DNA of 64,000 bases from Vibrio cincinnatiensis (GCF_022113815.1 NZ_SGOM01000002.1:186001-250000); one strand, 5' to 3'; positions 16,842 to 29,095 are shown, counted from the first letter of the stretch. Numbers and translations: made by a program. The notes: generated from the letters alone by a model not told the origin.

Positions 16842-17708
16842 TCACACCTCAATCACGGGTTCAACCTCGGAGTTAGGCGCAAAAGCTTTCTCATATTCTT
16901 GCATAAAATCTTGCCGAATAAGCTGTTCTAAATGGTTCGCTTTCTCCGTTGGGCAAAAAATCATAAAGTGGACAATTTGTTCACCCGCAGGAGCACTGGT
17001 AATTTCAATATGAGGCTCTGCACTGGGTAAATCGACCCCTGCGTGTTTTTCTATCATGCTGTTATAACGGCGGGCAACATCAATAAAATGGGTGAAATGT
17101 GCATCCATTCGCTCATGCATAATCGGTAATAACGGATACAAGTTAACAAACCTCGGCACAACAATACTAAAATTATGAAATACATAGCGTTTCATAAAAT
17201 TCAGATTCTTGACTGGATGGGTAAAAAACAGGCTATTGGGTAGGGTTGCAGTTTTCCCTGTGTAATGATACTGACCATGCTGTAAGTCTATTTCTTGAAT
17301 CACCGTTGCCATCATGTTGTGTTCAATAACTTCCCCACACACTTTGCCAACTTCGATCCAATCTCCCATTCGAAAAGAGCGAGAACTGGCTCGTTGGATA
17401 GACCCGGTGAAACAGAGAATAATTTCTTTAGAAGCAACCACAATCGCAATAGCGATGGCCGTTACCGATAAAGCAAACTGGCTAATCTCTGATTTCCAAA
17501 GTAAAAACAGAATTAATAGACTCGCAGCGAAAGCCCCATTTTTGGCGCGAGACATCCACTTACGCTGCTCTTCACTCAAAAAGGATACATCCCCTCTTAT
17601 CTGTGCTAAAGCGATCCGTTTAAGCAGCATGATCACCGATAATACCAATAAGGTTAATACGAGCTTATTCGTCAGCAGATAATCGACAATAACATTGACG
17701 TTTTCCAT
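16842..17708 (-). CDS. MscS-family mechanosensitive ion channel
   Basis: The 288-residue inner-membrane protein has three N-terminal helices (LVLTLLVLSVIMLL, GAFAASLLILFLLW and the pore-lining ALSVTAIAIAIVVASKEI). The MscS beta domain follows, with the conserved FRMGDWIEVGKVCGEVIEHN stretch. Members open under membrane tension to release solutes after osmotic downshock. Length is close to E. coli MscS (286). The pore helix is less rich in Gly/Ala pairs than canonical MscS, and the C-terminal domain is divergent (HIEITSAPAGEQIVHFMI), so gating may differ. It is convergent with norR. Confidence 0.85.
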   Translation of the reverse strand: MENVNVIVDYLLTNKLVLTLLVLSVIMLLKRIALAQIRGDVSFLSEEQRKWMSRAKNGAFAASLLILFLLWKSEISQFALSVTAIAIAIVVASKEIILCFTGSIQRASSRSFRMGDWIEVGKVCGEVIEHNMMATVIQEIDLQHGQYHYTGKTATLPNSLFFTHPVKNLNFMKRYVFHNFSIVVPRFVNLYPLLPIMHERMDAHFTHFIDVARRYNSMIEKHAGVDLPSAEPHIEITSAPAGEQIVHFMIFCPTEKANHLEQLIRQDFMQEYEKAFAPNSEVEPVIEV

Positions 17709-17874
17709 TCTTTCATCCTATCAATCACACTTAAGCTCTGACTTTCATGCTTCATCGTTATCATGGCGAGGGAAACACGACACCATTCACTTCACTCTAT
17801 TTGCTTGATTATAGTAACAAGATGAGGCTTTGATACCAGCATAAATACCGGATTTGTGACGCTAAGGAAGGATA

Positions 17875-17900
17875 ACTGTGCCAAGTTGCCTTGGCACAGT
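17875..17900 (-). terminator. Terminator of pepT
   Basis: An 11-bp stem (ACTGTGCCAAG / CTTGGCACAGT, loop TTGC) lies 12 bp after the pepT stop and is followed on the minus strand by TTATCCTTCC. Confidence 0.6.
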
Positions 17901-17911
17901 AAAAACGATGA

Positions 17912-19141
17912 TTAGGCGTATTGACGGGCTGTTTTTTCAGCCAGTTTCATGATGACATGTACCGCTTGTTCCATACCTTCAATCGTAATGAACTCATGAA
18001 TACCATGGAAATTATATCCACCAGTAAAAATATTGGGGCAAGGTAACCCCATAAAAGATAACCTTGCACCATCCGTTCCACCACGAATAGGCTTGATAAT
18101 TGGCTCAATATCACACGCCTGCATCGCTGATTTTGCCAACTCAATAATATGCGGATGTTCTGCGATTTTTTCCTTCATATTAGCGTAATTATCAACAATT
18201 TCTATCTCGACACGCCCTCTACTTAGCTGGCTATTGAGCTCCGCAACTTTCTGCTGCATCCACGCCTTACGGGTCGAGAACTCAGTAACATCAAAATCAC
18301 GAATCAGGTAGTCTAGTTGAGAGAGAGCGACCCCCATCTTTGCGGATTTAAGATGGTAAAAACCTTGGTAACCATCGGTGTGTTCAGGGGTTTCTTGAGC
18401 GGGCATCATTTGAATGAATTGTGCAGCAAGATACATCGAGTTGACCATTTTATCTTTCGCTGTCCCAGGATGAACATTCACTCCATGGAAAATCACTTGT
18501 GCATTCGCCGCATGGAAATTTTCAAATTCCAACTCACCCACAGGACCACCATCAATGGTATAGGCCCACTGTGCGGCAAATTTCTCCACATCAAAGTGAT
18601 CAGCTCCACGACCAATTTCCTCGTCAGGTGTAAAAGCAAGACAAATATCACCATGCGGAATAGAAGGGGTTGCCATTAGCAGTTCTACTGCGGTGATAAT
18701 TTCCGCAATCCCTGCTTTATTATCCGCCCCAAGTAAGGTATTTCCATCCGTCGTAATCAAGTTACAACCATGTAGCTGATGCAATTCTGGGTATTGAATC
18801 GGTGATAAAATCTCATCGCCTTTCCCTAACGCAATGTCTCCACCTTGATAATTTTCAACAATTTGAGGCTTAACATGCTTACCTGAGGCATCTGGTGCAG
18901 TATCCATATGTGAAATAAAGCCAATCGCAGGAACGGGATAATCAACATTGGATTTCAGCTTCGCCATGACATAACCATGTTCATCTAAACTCACGTCGCT
19001 CAGCCCAAGAGCCAACAATTCATCATAAAGTAGCTTGCCAAAGACTCTTTGCCCTGTTGAGCTGGGGCAGTGAGCATTCTTAGGTTTTGATTGAGTATCA
19101 TAGGTAACGTAGCGCAAAAAACGCTCAACAAGGTTATTCAT
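17912..19141 (-). CDS. pepT: Peptidase T (tripeptide aminopeptidase)
   Basis: The 409-residue cytosolic M20B metallopeptidase removes N-terminal residues from tripeptides. Metal-binding motifs are visible in order: [11 protein letters not shown] (His and catalytic Asp), [13 protein letters not shown] (bridging Asp), [12 protein letters not shown] (catalytic Glu), [11 protein letters not shown] and, near the end, the metal-binding His in [13 protein letters not shown]. Two extra residues upstream of [12 protein letters not shown] are excluded by comparison with E. coli PepT. In other bacteria pepT is induced anaerobically by FNR; no clear FNR box is recognised here. Confidence 0.95.
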   Translation of the reverse strand: MNNLVERFLRYVTYDTQSKPKNAHCPSSTGQRVFGKLLYDELLALGLSDVSLDEHGYVMAKLKSNVDYPVPAIGFISHMDTAPDASGKHVKPQIVENYQGGDIALGKGDEILSPIQYPELHQLHGCNLITTDGNTLLGADNKAGIAEIITAVELLMATPSIPHGDICLAFTPDEEIGRGADHFDVEKFAAQWAYTIDGGPVGELEFENFHAANAQVIFHGVNVHPGTAKDKMVNSMYLAAQFIQMMPAQETPEHTDGYQGFYHLKSAKMGVALSQLDYLIRDFDVTEFSTRKAWMQQKVAELNSQLSRGRVEIEIVDNYANMKEKIAEHPHIIELAKSAMQACDIEPIIKPIRGGTDGARLSFMGLPCPNIFTGGYNFHGIHEFITIEGMEQAVHVIMKLAEKTARQYA

Positions 19142-19551
19142 AGCAAGCACTCACTATCGATAAAACGTAGTCGAAAAGATTCAACTGAAAAAACGCCATA
19201 CCCAAACGACCTTAAAAACATCGCCATAGATACACTAAAGTGATTTGGGTATATACGCAGCTAATTGAAATTTATAGTACGTATTTATGCTGAGGATAAC
19301 TTGCTATAAATCAGTTTTTAGTGGATTAACTTATGTATCCGCTGGCTAAGACGAACAAAATAAGGTTTCAGAAAATGAAACAAGGGAGCCATGTGAGTTG
19401 GAGTGAAGATCACAAAACAATATAAAAACATGCCATTTTTCTCTTACTGATTTGGCACTTCGTCGGGAAATAACTACATTTATTGCTATGCGATTCCAAT
19501 AGTCGCTCTACTTGGACTCTCTCGATTTAATTATTATCACTAACGACGTCT
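19142..19551. other. Intergenic region upstream of pepT
   Basis: I see no protein gene in this 410-bp AT-rich stretch. It contains the pepT promoter region, and an intrinsic terminator on the plus strand lies just beyond it, suggesting an unannotated plus-strand transcript. Confidence 0.4.
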
Positions 19552-19593
19552 TGCCTCTTGCGATCTGAGTTCAGGTCCTTGAGGCATTTTTTT
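19552..19593 (+). terminator. Orphan plus-strand intrinsic terminator (possible small RNA end)
   Basis: TGCCTC (19552-19557) pairs with GAGGCA (19581-19586), with an inner hairpin GATCTG-AGTT-CAGGTC, followed at once by seven T residues. No plus-strand gene precedes it for kilobases, since pepT and the amylase both run on the minus strand. A sigma-70-like TTGGAC-N17-TATCAC lies just upstream (near 19513-19541). A short small RNA is therefore possible. Confidence 0.45.
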
Positions 19594-19606
19594 ATCTTTA
19601 ATCAAA

Positions 19607-19642
19607 ATCAGGGTGCTCAACGGCATTGTTGAGCACCCTGAT
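19607..19642 (-). terminator. Terminator of the alpha-amylase gene
   Basis: A perfect 15-bp inverted repeat (ATCAGGGTGCTCAAC, 6-nt loop) lies 7 bp after the stop codon and is followed by TTTGATTAAAG on the minus strand. Confidence 0.8.
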
Positions 19643-19648
19643 AATGAA

Positions 19649-21007
19649 TTACCCAGAGAAGACCGATAACATCCGGCTGCTTTTCGCAGGAGTATGAATC
19701 GTGACTTTACCTTGAGAACTTGGGAAAAAATCTCCGCGGTACAAATCACAGAGCGTATCAGCCCATCTCAGATCCACTTGCTGCGCCCGAGAGGATTTAT
19801 TGATAATAACCACACCTTTATCACCACGGCTAAAGACCAGAAGATCATCACTCGCCTCAACCGTTGTCATCGGCAAGCCATGCATTTGGTTATGAAAAGC
19901 AATTCCCGCTAGAATATTCGGCGCACACCACGCATTCTGCCAACGAGGATCGCCTTCTGAATCACGAAAATCACTGGGGTTTAAATCAGAATAAATCAGT
20001 GGAACACCACCATCTCGACCTAAAATATAGCTGTAGGCTAGCGCTTCATTCTCCGCGGACATCACAAGATCCACAAACACATCATTATTGGGAATATCAT
20101 GGGTGATGGCAAACGTGATTGCCCGATCTTTAGATAAGGCCTCACCGAAGCAATACGGATCAATCAAACGCTTTAAGCTCCCTTTAGGCTGTAATGCGTT
20201 ATAAACGGTTTGAAATAAAGGAAAGTCATAAGCGCCTAAACGCGTTTCTGCCAAGTAAGGCTCTAAAAATAATTGATATTCGGCTTTGGTTGCACCACCG
20301 TCGGTAATAATTTCACCAAAAATATGGACATCATGAGTAATTGCTTCCGTCCATACCTGTTTAAGGTGCTCAATACTCATGTGTTTCGCGGCATCAATGC
20401 GAAACCCTTTGACGCCCATTGCTTTAAGCGCCTTCAGATAAGCTTGTTGCTGCTCAATAACATGTGCATTAACCCGCAACGTTGGCAAGCCTGAGTCATG
20501 GGGCCCCCCAGAGATACGGCCATTTTGTACTTGCCACTTATCCTGCCAGTCTTGAATTCCGAAGGCTTCAACAAAATCATCTTCAGTAAATAAGGGTTGA
20601 GATAAATCACCAAACAAACGTTGTTTTTGATAATAATCTTCACGTTGGCGATAAGTTAACTGATCTTTTTCGCTTGGATACTGTAAGTCTAAACGAATGG
20701 AAGACTCATTAGCCATATGGTTAAACACCACATCGGCATACACCCATAAATCAAACTGTTGCAACGTACTAACCATGGTTTGGAAAGATTCAGTATCCCC
20801 TAATTGGTTATCAATCACTCGATAGTCTTGCGGTTGGTAGCGCTGCCACCACGGCGTGCCTTTATCTTGTCGATAAGATTTCATTGGTGGAGAAACCAGT
20901 ACGGCTTTATAACCGGCTTCAAAAATAGCCTGCGCGTGTTCTGTCACTTGTGAATACGGCCAGTCAAATGCGTGTAAAATGACATCAGTCGGCTTAGAAC
21001 GAATCAT
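19649..21007 (-). CDS. Alpha-amylase family glycoside hydrolase (GH13)
   Basis: The 452-residue TIM-barrel enzyme should cleave alpha-1,4-glucans. The GH13 conserved regions appear in order: YADVVFNHMA (region I), GFRIDAAKH (region II, nucleophile Asp), IFGEIITDGG (region III, acid/base Glu) and FAITHDIPNND (region IV, Asp). A C-terminal beta-domain follows. No signal peptide is present once the start is set at the ATG at 21007, which has CAGGAG upstream, so the enzyme appears cytoplasmic and may process imported maltodextrins. The longer frame to 21055 lacks a ribosome binding site. The exact substrate is not known. Confidence 0.9.
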   Translation of the reverse strand: MIRSKPTDVILHAFDWPYSQVTEHAQAIFEAGYKAVLVSPPMKSYRQDKGTPWWQRYQPQDYRVIDNQLGDTESFQTMVSTLQQFDLWVYADVVFNHMANESSIRLDLQYPSEKDQLTYRQREDYYQKQRLFGDLSQPLFTEDDFVEAFGIQDWQDKWQVQNGRISGGPHDSGLPTLRVNAHVIEQQQAYLKALKAMGVKGFRIDAAKHMSIEHLKQVWTEAITHDVHIFGEIITDGGATKAEYQLFLEPYLAETRLGAYDFPLFQTVYNALQPKGSLKRLIDPYCFGEALSKDRAITFAITHDIPNNDVFVDLVMSAENEALAYSYILGRDGGVPLIYSDLNPSDFRDSEGDPRWQNAWCAPNILAGIAFHNQMHGLPMTTVEASDDLLVFSRGDKGVVIINKSSRAQQVDLRWADTLCDLYRGDFFPSSQGKVTIHTPAKSSRMLSVFSG

Positions 21008-21100
21008 GACGAATACTCCTGCTCTGTCTAGCAAGCGAAAAAAAGGAAACCACAAAAATTGAATGCAGCTTACTAAAACCCATTCCTAATATTGATGATG

Positions 21101-21133
21101 ATTATAAGTCGTCCCCTAAAAGGGCAATCCCCC
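21101..21133 (-). promoter_or_regulatory. Amylase promoter with MalT-like motifs
   Basis: On the minus strand a perfect TATAAT (21101-21106) is preceded by GGGGACGA and by GGGGGATTG at about the -35 position. MalT boxes read GGGGA(T/G)GAGG, so both are partial matches. Maltose control is plausible for an amylase but is inference. Confidence 0.35.
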
Positions 21134-21371
21134 TAAGGTCGATTATTCATGGTGGAGAACTGGGGCGTAGAGCCAAGAATATCATGCCCACCACCCAAAG
21201 AGGGGGCTCATTGCTCGTGACGAGTTCATCTTTAAAAAGTGCTAAGTAAAGCCATTGAATAAAAAGGAGGATTACGCAGGGAAGAAAGGCGCATTTTTGG
21301 CATTCAAGGATGAACCCAAAAATCAAGCAATAGGCACAATAGCATGCCCATTGCTTTATGTGGCTCTAACC
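21134..21371. other. Short non-coding stretch before the 66-residue protein gene
   Basis: No gene or strong hairpin is seen. Purine-rich segments near 21196 and 21262 resemble ribosome binding sites but have no frame behind them. Confidence 0.35.
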
Positions 21372-21572
21372 TTAGTGGATAGGGGTTTCTGATTGAGCGA
21401 AAAATTTTCCAAAATGCGCTTCTAACACTTCAGGGGTTAGTTTGCCTTCAGCTTCTAATTTTTTAAGTTCAGCAACGACCGCTTTTTGCTCATCTAGGCT
21501 AGGAAGGGCAACTTCCGGTTGCTCGTCCATTTCTTGGGCCATCATTTCCAGTTCTTTTTCAAAGTCGTTCAT
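21372..21572 (-). CDS. Small acidic conserved-type protein of unknown function
   Basis: The 66-residue, strongly acidic protein (MNDFEKELEMMAQEMDEQPE...) is helical and cytoplasmic by composition. AGGTAAG precedes the ATG. The middle (SLDEQKAVVAELKKLEAEGKL) looks like an amphipathic helix, so a protein-binding role is possible. I do not recognise a named domain. It lies downstream of the chemoreceptor in the opposite order to an operon lead gene, and nothing shows co-transcription. Confidence 0.6.
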   Translation of the reverse strand: MNDFEKELEMMAQEMDEQPEVALPSLDEQKAVVAELKKLEAEGKLTPEVLEAHFGKFFAQSETPIH

Positions 21573-21678
21573 AGTACTTACCTAATATTGTTCATGCTGG
21601 CGAGAAGTGTACCCAACTCGCCACCACTATTCTAGCGCTTAAGATGTTCCACCATGTTATCAAACCCGACCCGAATGA

Positions 21679-23592
21679 TTACACTTTAAATCGGCCAACT
21701 CTATTTTGTAGATCGGTTGCCAAACGAGCCAATTCGTCACTGGCGGCAGCAATATGCATTGAACCATTAGATAACTGTTCCACTCCACTGCTGATACGGT
21801 TTAAGGTTTGGTTTACATCATCCGCTACGATAGATTGCTGCTCCGTTGCTGTGGCAATTTGAATATTCATATCATTGATAGTGAAAATGCCTTTCGTGAT
21901 ATCGCGCAGTTTCTCTGACGCTTCTTCCGCCCACTGCACCACTTCACTGGCTTTACGATAGCCGCCATCCATCACCTGTGATGCTTCTTTCGAGGCCATT
22001 TGTAATTTTTCAATAATGTCTCGAATTTCTTCTGTCGAGCTTTGCGTTCGAGTGGCAAGAGTACGAACTTCATCGGCCACAACAGCAAATCCGCGTCCAT
22101 GTTCACCCGCTCGTGCGGCTTCAATCGCCGCATTCAGTGCTAATAAATTGGTTTGCTCGGCAATGCTTCGAATGACCTCTAATACCTTGCCAATGGAGTC
22201 AGCATCATGCTGCAATTTTCCAATCACATTCACCGCAGTTTGCACTTCTTTCGCTAAAACAAGCACTTCATTGGTGGTATTGGTCACAACAGCTTCCCCT
22301 TCCTGTGCAAATCGGCTGGATTGATCCGCAGCCTGAGCCGCATTAGCGGCATTTTCCGCCACTTGGTTGACCGTTGTCGCCATTTCCGTCATGGCCGTTG
22401 CCACTTGATCGGTTTCATGGCGTTGCTGCTGAACCTGATCATTAGCTTCTCGACTCGATACCGCTAATTCTTCTGCTGCTGCCCCCAACTGAATTGAGGC
22501 CTCAGCCACTTGTTTTACTAAACTGTGTACTCCGCCAACAAAAGCATTAAAACTACGGGCAAGATCGCCAAATTCATCGTATCGACCTTCATTCAACCGC
22601 TGAGTTAAGTCACCATCTCCTGCGGCAATTTGCTCTAACGCTTCCCGCGTTTCATTAACAGGTTTTACAATCATGTTGGCAACCAATAAAACAATGCCTA
22701 TGAGTATGATGATTGTCACCACAAAGGCCAGTAATAAACTCACCGTTAATTCATGAGCGGTAGACATGATCTTCTCATATGGCTGGGCAACCGCTAGCGA
22801 CCAACCCGGTGTATTCGCTACGGGATGATAAGCCACCATATAATGTTGGTTGTTCTCTAAATAAAGATCCGTAATCCCCGCTTGTCCATCAACCATCTTT
22901 TTACTCATTTGGACATAATCGGTATCACTCGATTCTGTGGCCTTATCTTTTAAGCGCTTTTCTTCGCTAGGATGGGCCACATAAATACCACGCGAGTCTA
23001 CCAACCACGCCACCGCATCATCTGTTGATACATTATCCACCAACTGAGTAAGTGTATTGAGTGTCACCGTTGCAGCCAGCAGACCGATCACCTCTCCCTG
23101 ATGGTTCTTTACCGCCTGTGCCAAAACAATAATTGCATTGCCGGAGGTGCCCGAATAAAGGGGGTCACTCACTAAGGAAGACTGGGTTTTCTGCACCACT
23201 AATTGTTGAAAATACCCTCGGTTTGCTCGGCTGGCAATCACACCATTGTGGTGATACGCATCCCCTTTAAGATCAACAAAAAACATCACTTCAAATTCAG
23301 GACTCATTTTCTTGCCAAAATGTTTTACGTAGCTAAAAATGGCTTGCGTATCTCCCGATGCCAAGGTTTCCGTTTGTGCTAACGAACGCACCACCGCCAT
23401 CCGGGCCTCTACCCAACTGCTAATCATCTCTGAGCTATTTTGAGCGGTGCGACTTACTGATGTTTCGCCCAATTTCACCACTCGAGAACTGACCTGGTTA
23501 ATCACCATCCAAGCCGCTACCAGTAAACAAAGGGTTAATGGAAGGCTAAATACAATAATCAGCCTTGGGGTCATTCTTAATCTTTTAAACAT
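21679..23592 (-). CDS. Methyl-accepting chemotaxis protein
   Basis: The 637-residue receptor has a membrane helix at about 10-30 and a periplasmic dCache-type sensor domain at about 35-275 ([22 protein letters not shown] and [13 protein letters not shown] are typical). A second membrane helix at about 285-310 is followed by a HAMP domain ([22 protein letters not shown]) and the cytoplasmic signalling domain. The highly conserved hairpin tip reads [32 protein letters not shown]. It couples ligand binding to CheA/CheW. dCache receptors often bind amino acids or organic acids; the ligand here is unknown. GAGAGGAAT precedes the start. Confidence 0.93.
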   Translation of the reverse strand: MFKRLRMTPRLIIVFSLPLTLCLLVAAWMVINQVSSRVVKLGETSVSRTAQNSSEMISSWVEARMAVVRSLAQTETLASGDTQAIFSYVKHFGKKMSPEFEVMFFVDLKGDAYHHNGVIASRANRGYFQQLVVQKTQSSLVSDPLYSGTSGNAIIVLAQAVKNHQGEVIGLLAATVTLNTLTQLVDNVSTDDAVAWLVDSRGIYVAHPSEEKRLKDKATESSDTDYVQMSKKMVDGQAGITDLYLENNQHYMVAYHPVANTPGWSLAVAQPYEKIMSTAHELTVSLLLAFVVTIIILIGIVLLVANMIVKPVNETREALEQIAAGDGDLTQRLNEGRYDEFGDLARSFNAFVGGVHSLVKQVAEASIQLGAAAEELAVSSREANDQVQQQRHETDQVATAMTEMATTVNQVAENAANAAQAADQSSRFAQEGEAVVTNTTNEVLVLAKEVQTAVNVIGKLQHDADSIGKVLEVIRSIAEQTNLLALNAAIEAARAGEHGRGFAVVADEVRTLATRTQSSTEEIRDIIEKLQMASKEASQVMDGGYRKASEVVQWAEEASEKLRDITKGIFTINDMNIQIATATEQQSIVADDVNQTLNRISSGVEQLSNGSMHIAAASDELARLATDLQNRVGRFKV

Positions 23593-23929
23593 AGATTCCT
23601 CTCAGTGGCTATGTCGACATATGTCAAACTGCGCATATTACTTCTTATAGTATTTAGCACAGTTCAAGCAAAGCTCACGAAATTGTTCAAGATTTGGTGA
23701 GAACTCTCTAATAAAATATATTCATGTCATAAAAGGTTGAACGCTCAACACTCATTTCACAAATGAATGCATTACGGTGGCGATTCATCACGAAAGAGAG
23801 TGCAGATAAAACAAAATCGTATAAATGATGAGCAATCAAACAGAAAATCTGCCTTTCCCATTTATTCGCCGGAACTTTTCGGTTAATACAATGACCAATG
23901 GCTGAATTACCAATCGGGAGTCGGGTTAG
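23593..23929. other. Intergenic region between the chemoreceptor and moxR
   Basis: This holds the divergent promoters of the chemoreceptor gene and the MoxR-Bat cluster. Short frames inside it have no ribosome binding site or recognisable product. Confidence 0.4.
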
Positions 23930-24886
23930 ATGCAATTATCTACTTTTCAATCACTACAAACGTATTTAAACCAACAGGTCATTGGTCAACACTCACTGGT
24001 GCAGCAGTTGCTCATTGCTCTGCTTGCAGATGGACACATCCTTGTTGAAGGGCCACCAGGGCTTGCAAAAACCCGAGCCGTAAAATGCCTAGCTGAATGT
24101 ATTGAGGGAGAGTTTCACCGGATTCAATTTACTCCTGATCTACTTCCCGCCGATTTAACAGGTACCGATATTTTCCGACCAGAAACCGGGGAGTTCACCT
24201 TCCAAGCTGGGCCAATTTTTCATTCCTTAGTATTAGCCGATGAAATTAACCGCGCGCCCGCCAAAGTTCAGGCGGCGATGCTGGAAGCCATGGCAGAAAA
24301 ACAAATTACCGCCGGAAGGAAAACCTATCGCTTACCGGATCTATTTTTGGTCATGGCCACCCAAAACCCAATTGAGCAAGAAGGAACGTACCCACTACCC
24401 GAGGCTCAATTAGATCGTTTTCTACTCCACCTTGATGTCGATTACCCGGATGCTGAACATGAGCTGGCCATTCTGCGCCTTAATCGCGGAGAAGCTCAGG
24501 GGCAAGCCCCTGAGCCACCACCCGTAGTAACTCAATCAGATATTTTTCAGGCTCGGCAAGAGGTTCTCAATATTCACATGGCCGAATCCATTGAACATTA
24601 TCTGATTCGGTTAGTCATGGCGACTCGTCAACCTCAAGAGTACGATCCCCAGCTAGCACAGTGGATTGAGTTGGGTGTCAGCCCTCGGGCAACTATAGCC
24701 TTAGATCGCTGCGCCCGTGCACACGCTTGGCTTAATGGCCGTGATTTTGTAAGCCCTGAAGATGTTCAAGCCATGGTATTCCCAGTATTACGCCACCGGT
24801 TGTTACTCTCGTATCAAGCTCAGGCTGAAGGGATCCATCCAAATCAGGTCATTGCTCATCTTCTCTCTTTGGTTGGCAGCGCCTAA
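23930..24886 (+). CDS. MoxR-family AAA+ ATPase
   Basis: The 318-residue chaperone-like ATPase is the first gene of a MoxR-Bat cluster. Walker A is HILVEGPPGLAKTRAVK, Walker B LVLADEINRAPAKVQAAMLEAM, and sensor 1 ATQNPIEQEGTYPLPEAQLDRF. MoxR proteins work with von Willebrand A proteins in maturation or repair of envelope or enzyme complexes. The ATG follows GGGAG. All six following genes run in the same direction with gaps below 40 bp or overlaps, so it leads an operon. The client here is unknown. Confidence 0.92.
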   Translation: MQLSTFQSLQTYLNQQVIGQHSLVQQLLIALLADGHILVEGPPGLAKTRAVKCLAECIEGEFHRIQFTPDLLPADLTGTDIFRPETGEFTFQAGPIFHSLVLADEINRAPAKVQAAMLEAMAEKQITAGRKTYRLPDLFLVMATQNPIEQEGTYPLPEAQLDRFLLHLDVDYPDAEHELAILRLNRGEAQGQAPEPPPVVTQSDIFQARQEVLNIHMAESIEHYLIRLVMATRQPQEYDPQLAQWIELGVSPRATIALDRCARAHAWLNGRDFVSPEDVQAMVFPVLRHRLLLSYQAQAEGIHPNQVIAHLLSLVGSA

Positions 24887-24895
24887 GGCATTGCA

Positions 24896-25825
24896 ATGAC
24901 AAATTCGTTCCGTTTACCTCTTCCCGCCCATGCAGATGGCGTTCATCTTTGTCTTGAAGAGTTATTACCTTATCAGCAACATGCGCTAAAGTGGTTACCG
25001 CCTGCCAAGAGTTTATGGTCTCAACTTTTAGGACACCACCAAAGTAGACAACTTGGACGAGGAATGGACTTTGCCGAAGTACGTCAATACCAGCCGGGAG
25101 ACGATATTCGAACCATTGATTGGCGGGTCACCGCCAGAACGGGAAAACCGCATACCAAACTCTTTTGTGAAGAAAGAGAAAAACCCGTTATTTTGTATGT
25201 AGATTTGAGTACGTCGATGCAATTTGGCTCGACACTGCTATTTAAATCTGTGTTAGCGGCACATATGGCAAGCTTACTCAGTTGGCTTGCTGTTGCCCAA
25301 CATGACCGTATCGGCGCAATTATTGACCTCGGTCACCAACAACTTGAGCTAAAACCGACCGCTCGACACAAAGGGGTATTGCAGATCATGGCGCATTTAG
25401 TCAAAGCACAACAACAAGCGCTTACACAAGTATCCGTCCCGTTAACGTCCATGCAAACAGGGCTACTGGCACTTAACCGTCTCTGTCCCAAAGGGAGTGA
25501 AATCATCTTAATCAGTGATTTTGTTCGTTATGATGAAGAATCAACGCCTCTGTTTAATCAACTCAGCCGCCATAATCGAGTTCGCATGGTGCATATCATC
25601 GATCCTCTGGATCAAGGAATAACCCATTTTCGCGGTATTGAGCGAGTAAAGAATAACCAACAAACGCGCTGGCTCAACTTTTCAGCAAATAGTACACGGT
25701 TAAGCATCAAAAAAGCCTTTGAATCTCAGAAAGTAAAACTAAAATCATTGAGCCAATCTCTGGCAATAGACTACCGTTCACTCTCGTGTGATCGACCTTT
25801 GTTGCAACAATTATCTGGACGTTAA
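24896..25825 (+). CDS. DUF58 family protein of the MoxR-Bat cluster
   Basis: The 309-residue protein shows the DUF58 signature GRGMDFAEVRQYQPGDDIRTIDWRVTARTGKPH, followed by a vWA-like domain with the metal-binding DLSTSM (YVDLSTSMQFG). It is the usual partner of MoxR. No membrane segment is seen, so it probably works in the cytoplasm beside the ATPase. It lies 9 bp after moxR and 4 bp before the next start, a tight operon. Confidence 0.9.
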   Translation: MTNSFRLPLPAHADGVHLCLEELLPYQQHALKWLPPAKSLWSQLLGHHQSRQLGRGMDFAEVRQYQPGDDIRTIDWRVTARTGKPHTKLFCEEREKPVILYVDLSTSMQFGSTLLFKSVLAAHMASLLSWLAVAQHDRIGAIIDLGHQQLELKPTARHKGVLQIMAHLVKAQQQALTQVSVPLTSMQTGLLALNRLCPKGSEIILISDFVRYDEESTPLFNQLSRHNRVRMVHIIDPLDQGITHFRGIERVKNNQQTRWLNFSANSTRLSIKKAFESQKVKLKSLSQSLAIDYRSLSCDRPLLQQLSGR

Positions 25826-25829
25826 ATCG

Positions 25830-26315
25830 ATGCAGGAACCATCAGCGACTTTACATCTCAATGCACTCCACCTCCCAGAGCTACCTTCTTGGTGGCCTTT
25901 AGCTTGGGGATGGTGGGCCTGTCTTGCTGCCGTTCTCACCGTCACCATATGCATGCTTTGTCTGGCGCTCTGGAAACGAAAACGTCTCGCTCCCAAAAAA
26001 ACCGCCATTCGGTTACTTAGCCAAACCAAGGGCTATCAGACCCCATCTGATGCCATGGAGCTACTCAGGCAAGCGGCTCTGTGCTACTACCCTCGTGACC
26101 ATATTGCACACCTAACAGGGCATGAATGGTACACCTTTTTAGATAATCAACTGGGTCAGTCACGCTTTGTGCCCAATCTCACCTTGTGGCAGCAAGCTTT
26201 GTATCAAAAAAATCCCGTTACTCATCCAGAGCAGCTAATCAGTGACTGCCAACTATGGATACATGAAGCATTGCCACCGAAGAAGAGGAGTTTAAGGAAC
26301 CTTGGCAAACATTGA
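25830..26315 (+). CDS. DUF4381-type membrane protein of the MoxR-Bat cluster
   Basis: The 161-residue protein begins LHLPELPSWWPLAWGWW, typical of DUF4381 proteins, then has one membrane helix (ACLAAVLTVTICMLCLALW) and a cytoplasmic helical tail (AMELLRQAALCYYPRDHIAHLTGHEWYTFLD). The family occurs only in Bat-type clusters, and its role is unknown. The frame opens at 25788 inside the DUF58 gene, but the ATG at 25830 just after that stop is the sensible start. Its 3' end overlaps the next gene by 14 bp. Confidence 0.82.
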   Translation: MQEPSATLHLNALHLPELPSWWPLAWGWWACLAAVLTVTICMLCLALWKRKRLAPKKTAIRLLSQTKGYQTPSDAMELLRQAALCYYPRDHIAHLTGHEWYTFLDNQLGQSRFVPNLTLWQQALYQKNPVTHPEQLISDCQLWIHEALPPKKRSLRNLGKH

Positions 26316-27262
26316 GTTTTTATGGTGGTGGTGCTTCTTACTGCTTCCACTGCCTGTTGTGGTCTATCGTTTTGTATCGCCGCTCCCGCAACAAGCCGCG
26401 ATTCCCCTCTCCTACCTGCCACCAGCCAACCATCTTGTTAGGCCGCATCAATGGTGGATAAAAGGTTTAGCCACCTCAATTTGGTTATGTCTTATCACTG
26501 CGGTGGCTCGCCCTGTTTGGTATGGAGAGCCCATTTCACTTACGACCCAGCAGCGAGATGTGATGCTGGTTGTTGATCTCTCCTACTCCATGAATCAACA
26601 AGATATGAAGTTAGGAGACCAATATGTAGATCGCCTCACGGCAGTCAAACAGGTACTCAGTGACTTTATTACAAAGCGTCAAGGGGATCGGTTAGGGCTG
26701 ATCTTTTTTGCTGACCATGCTTACTTACAAACACCACTGACATTAGATCGCACCACAATTACACAGCAATTAAACCAAGCGGTATTACGGTTAATCGGGA
26801 CTCAAACCGCAATAGGCGATGGTATTGGACTTGCCACAAAAACTTTTATTGACAGTGATGCGCCGCAACGAGTCATGATACTACTCAGTGATGGCAGCAA
26901 TAATGCGGGTGTACTTAGTCCGATTGAAGCCGCCAAAATTGCAAAACACTATGGCACAACGATCTACACCATCGGTGTGGGCGCGGGTGAAATGGTAGTG
27001 AGAGATTTTCTGATGACTCGTCGCGTTAATACTGCGGAGGATCTAGATGAAAAAACCTTACAAGAAATTGCGCAGTTAACTGGCGGGAAATACTTTCGTG
27101 CCCGTAACCAACAAGAGCTACAGAGTATTTATGACACCATCAACCAGTTAGAACCCCTAAGTCAAGCGACCCAAACTTGGCGTCCACAAAGTGAATGGTT
27201 TTGCTACCCACTTACTGCTGCTCTACTACTTTCAGTGGTGTTAATGATCTTGAGGAGACATC

Positions 27263-27270
<8 letters not shown>
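26302..27270 (+). CDS. BatA-like von Willebrand factor A membrane protein
   Basis: The 322-residue protein has a membrane helix at each end (WWWCFLLLPLPVVVYRF; YPLTAALLLSVVLMILRR) around a vWA domain with a complete MIDAS: DLSYSM, the threonine in RLIGTQTAIGDGI and the Asp in LLSDGSNNAG. The domain probably faces the periplasm and binds a partner through a metal ion. The start is TTG at 26302, with AAGGAA close upstream; no in-frame ATG is nearby. It overlaps both neighbours by about 8-14 bp. Confidence 0.88.

Positions 27271-29094
<1,824 letters not shown>

Positions 29095-29095
<1 letters not shown>

Noticed and set aside
23708..23935. Minus-strand open frame before moxR
   Set aside because: It covers the promoter region, has no Shine-Dalgarno and resembles nothing.
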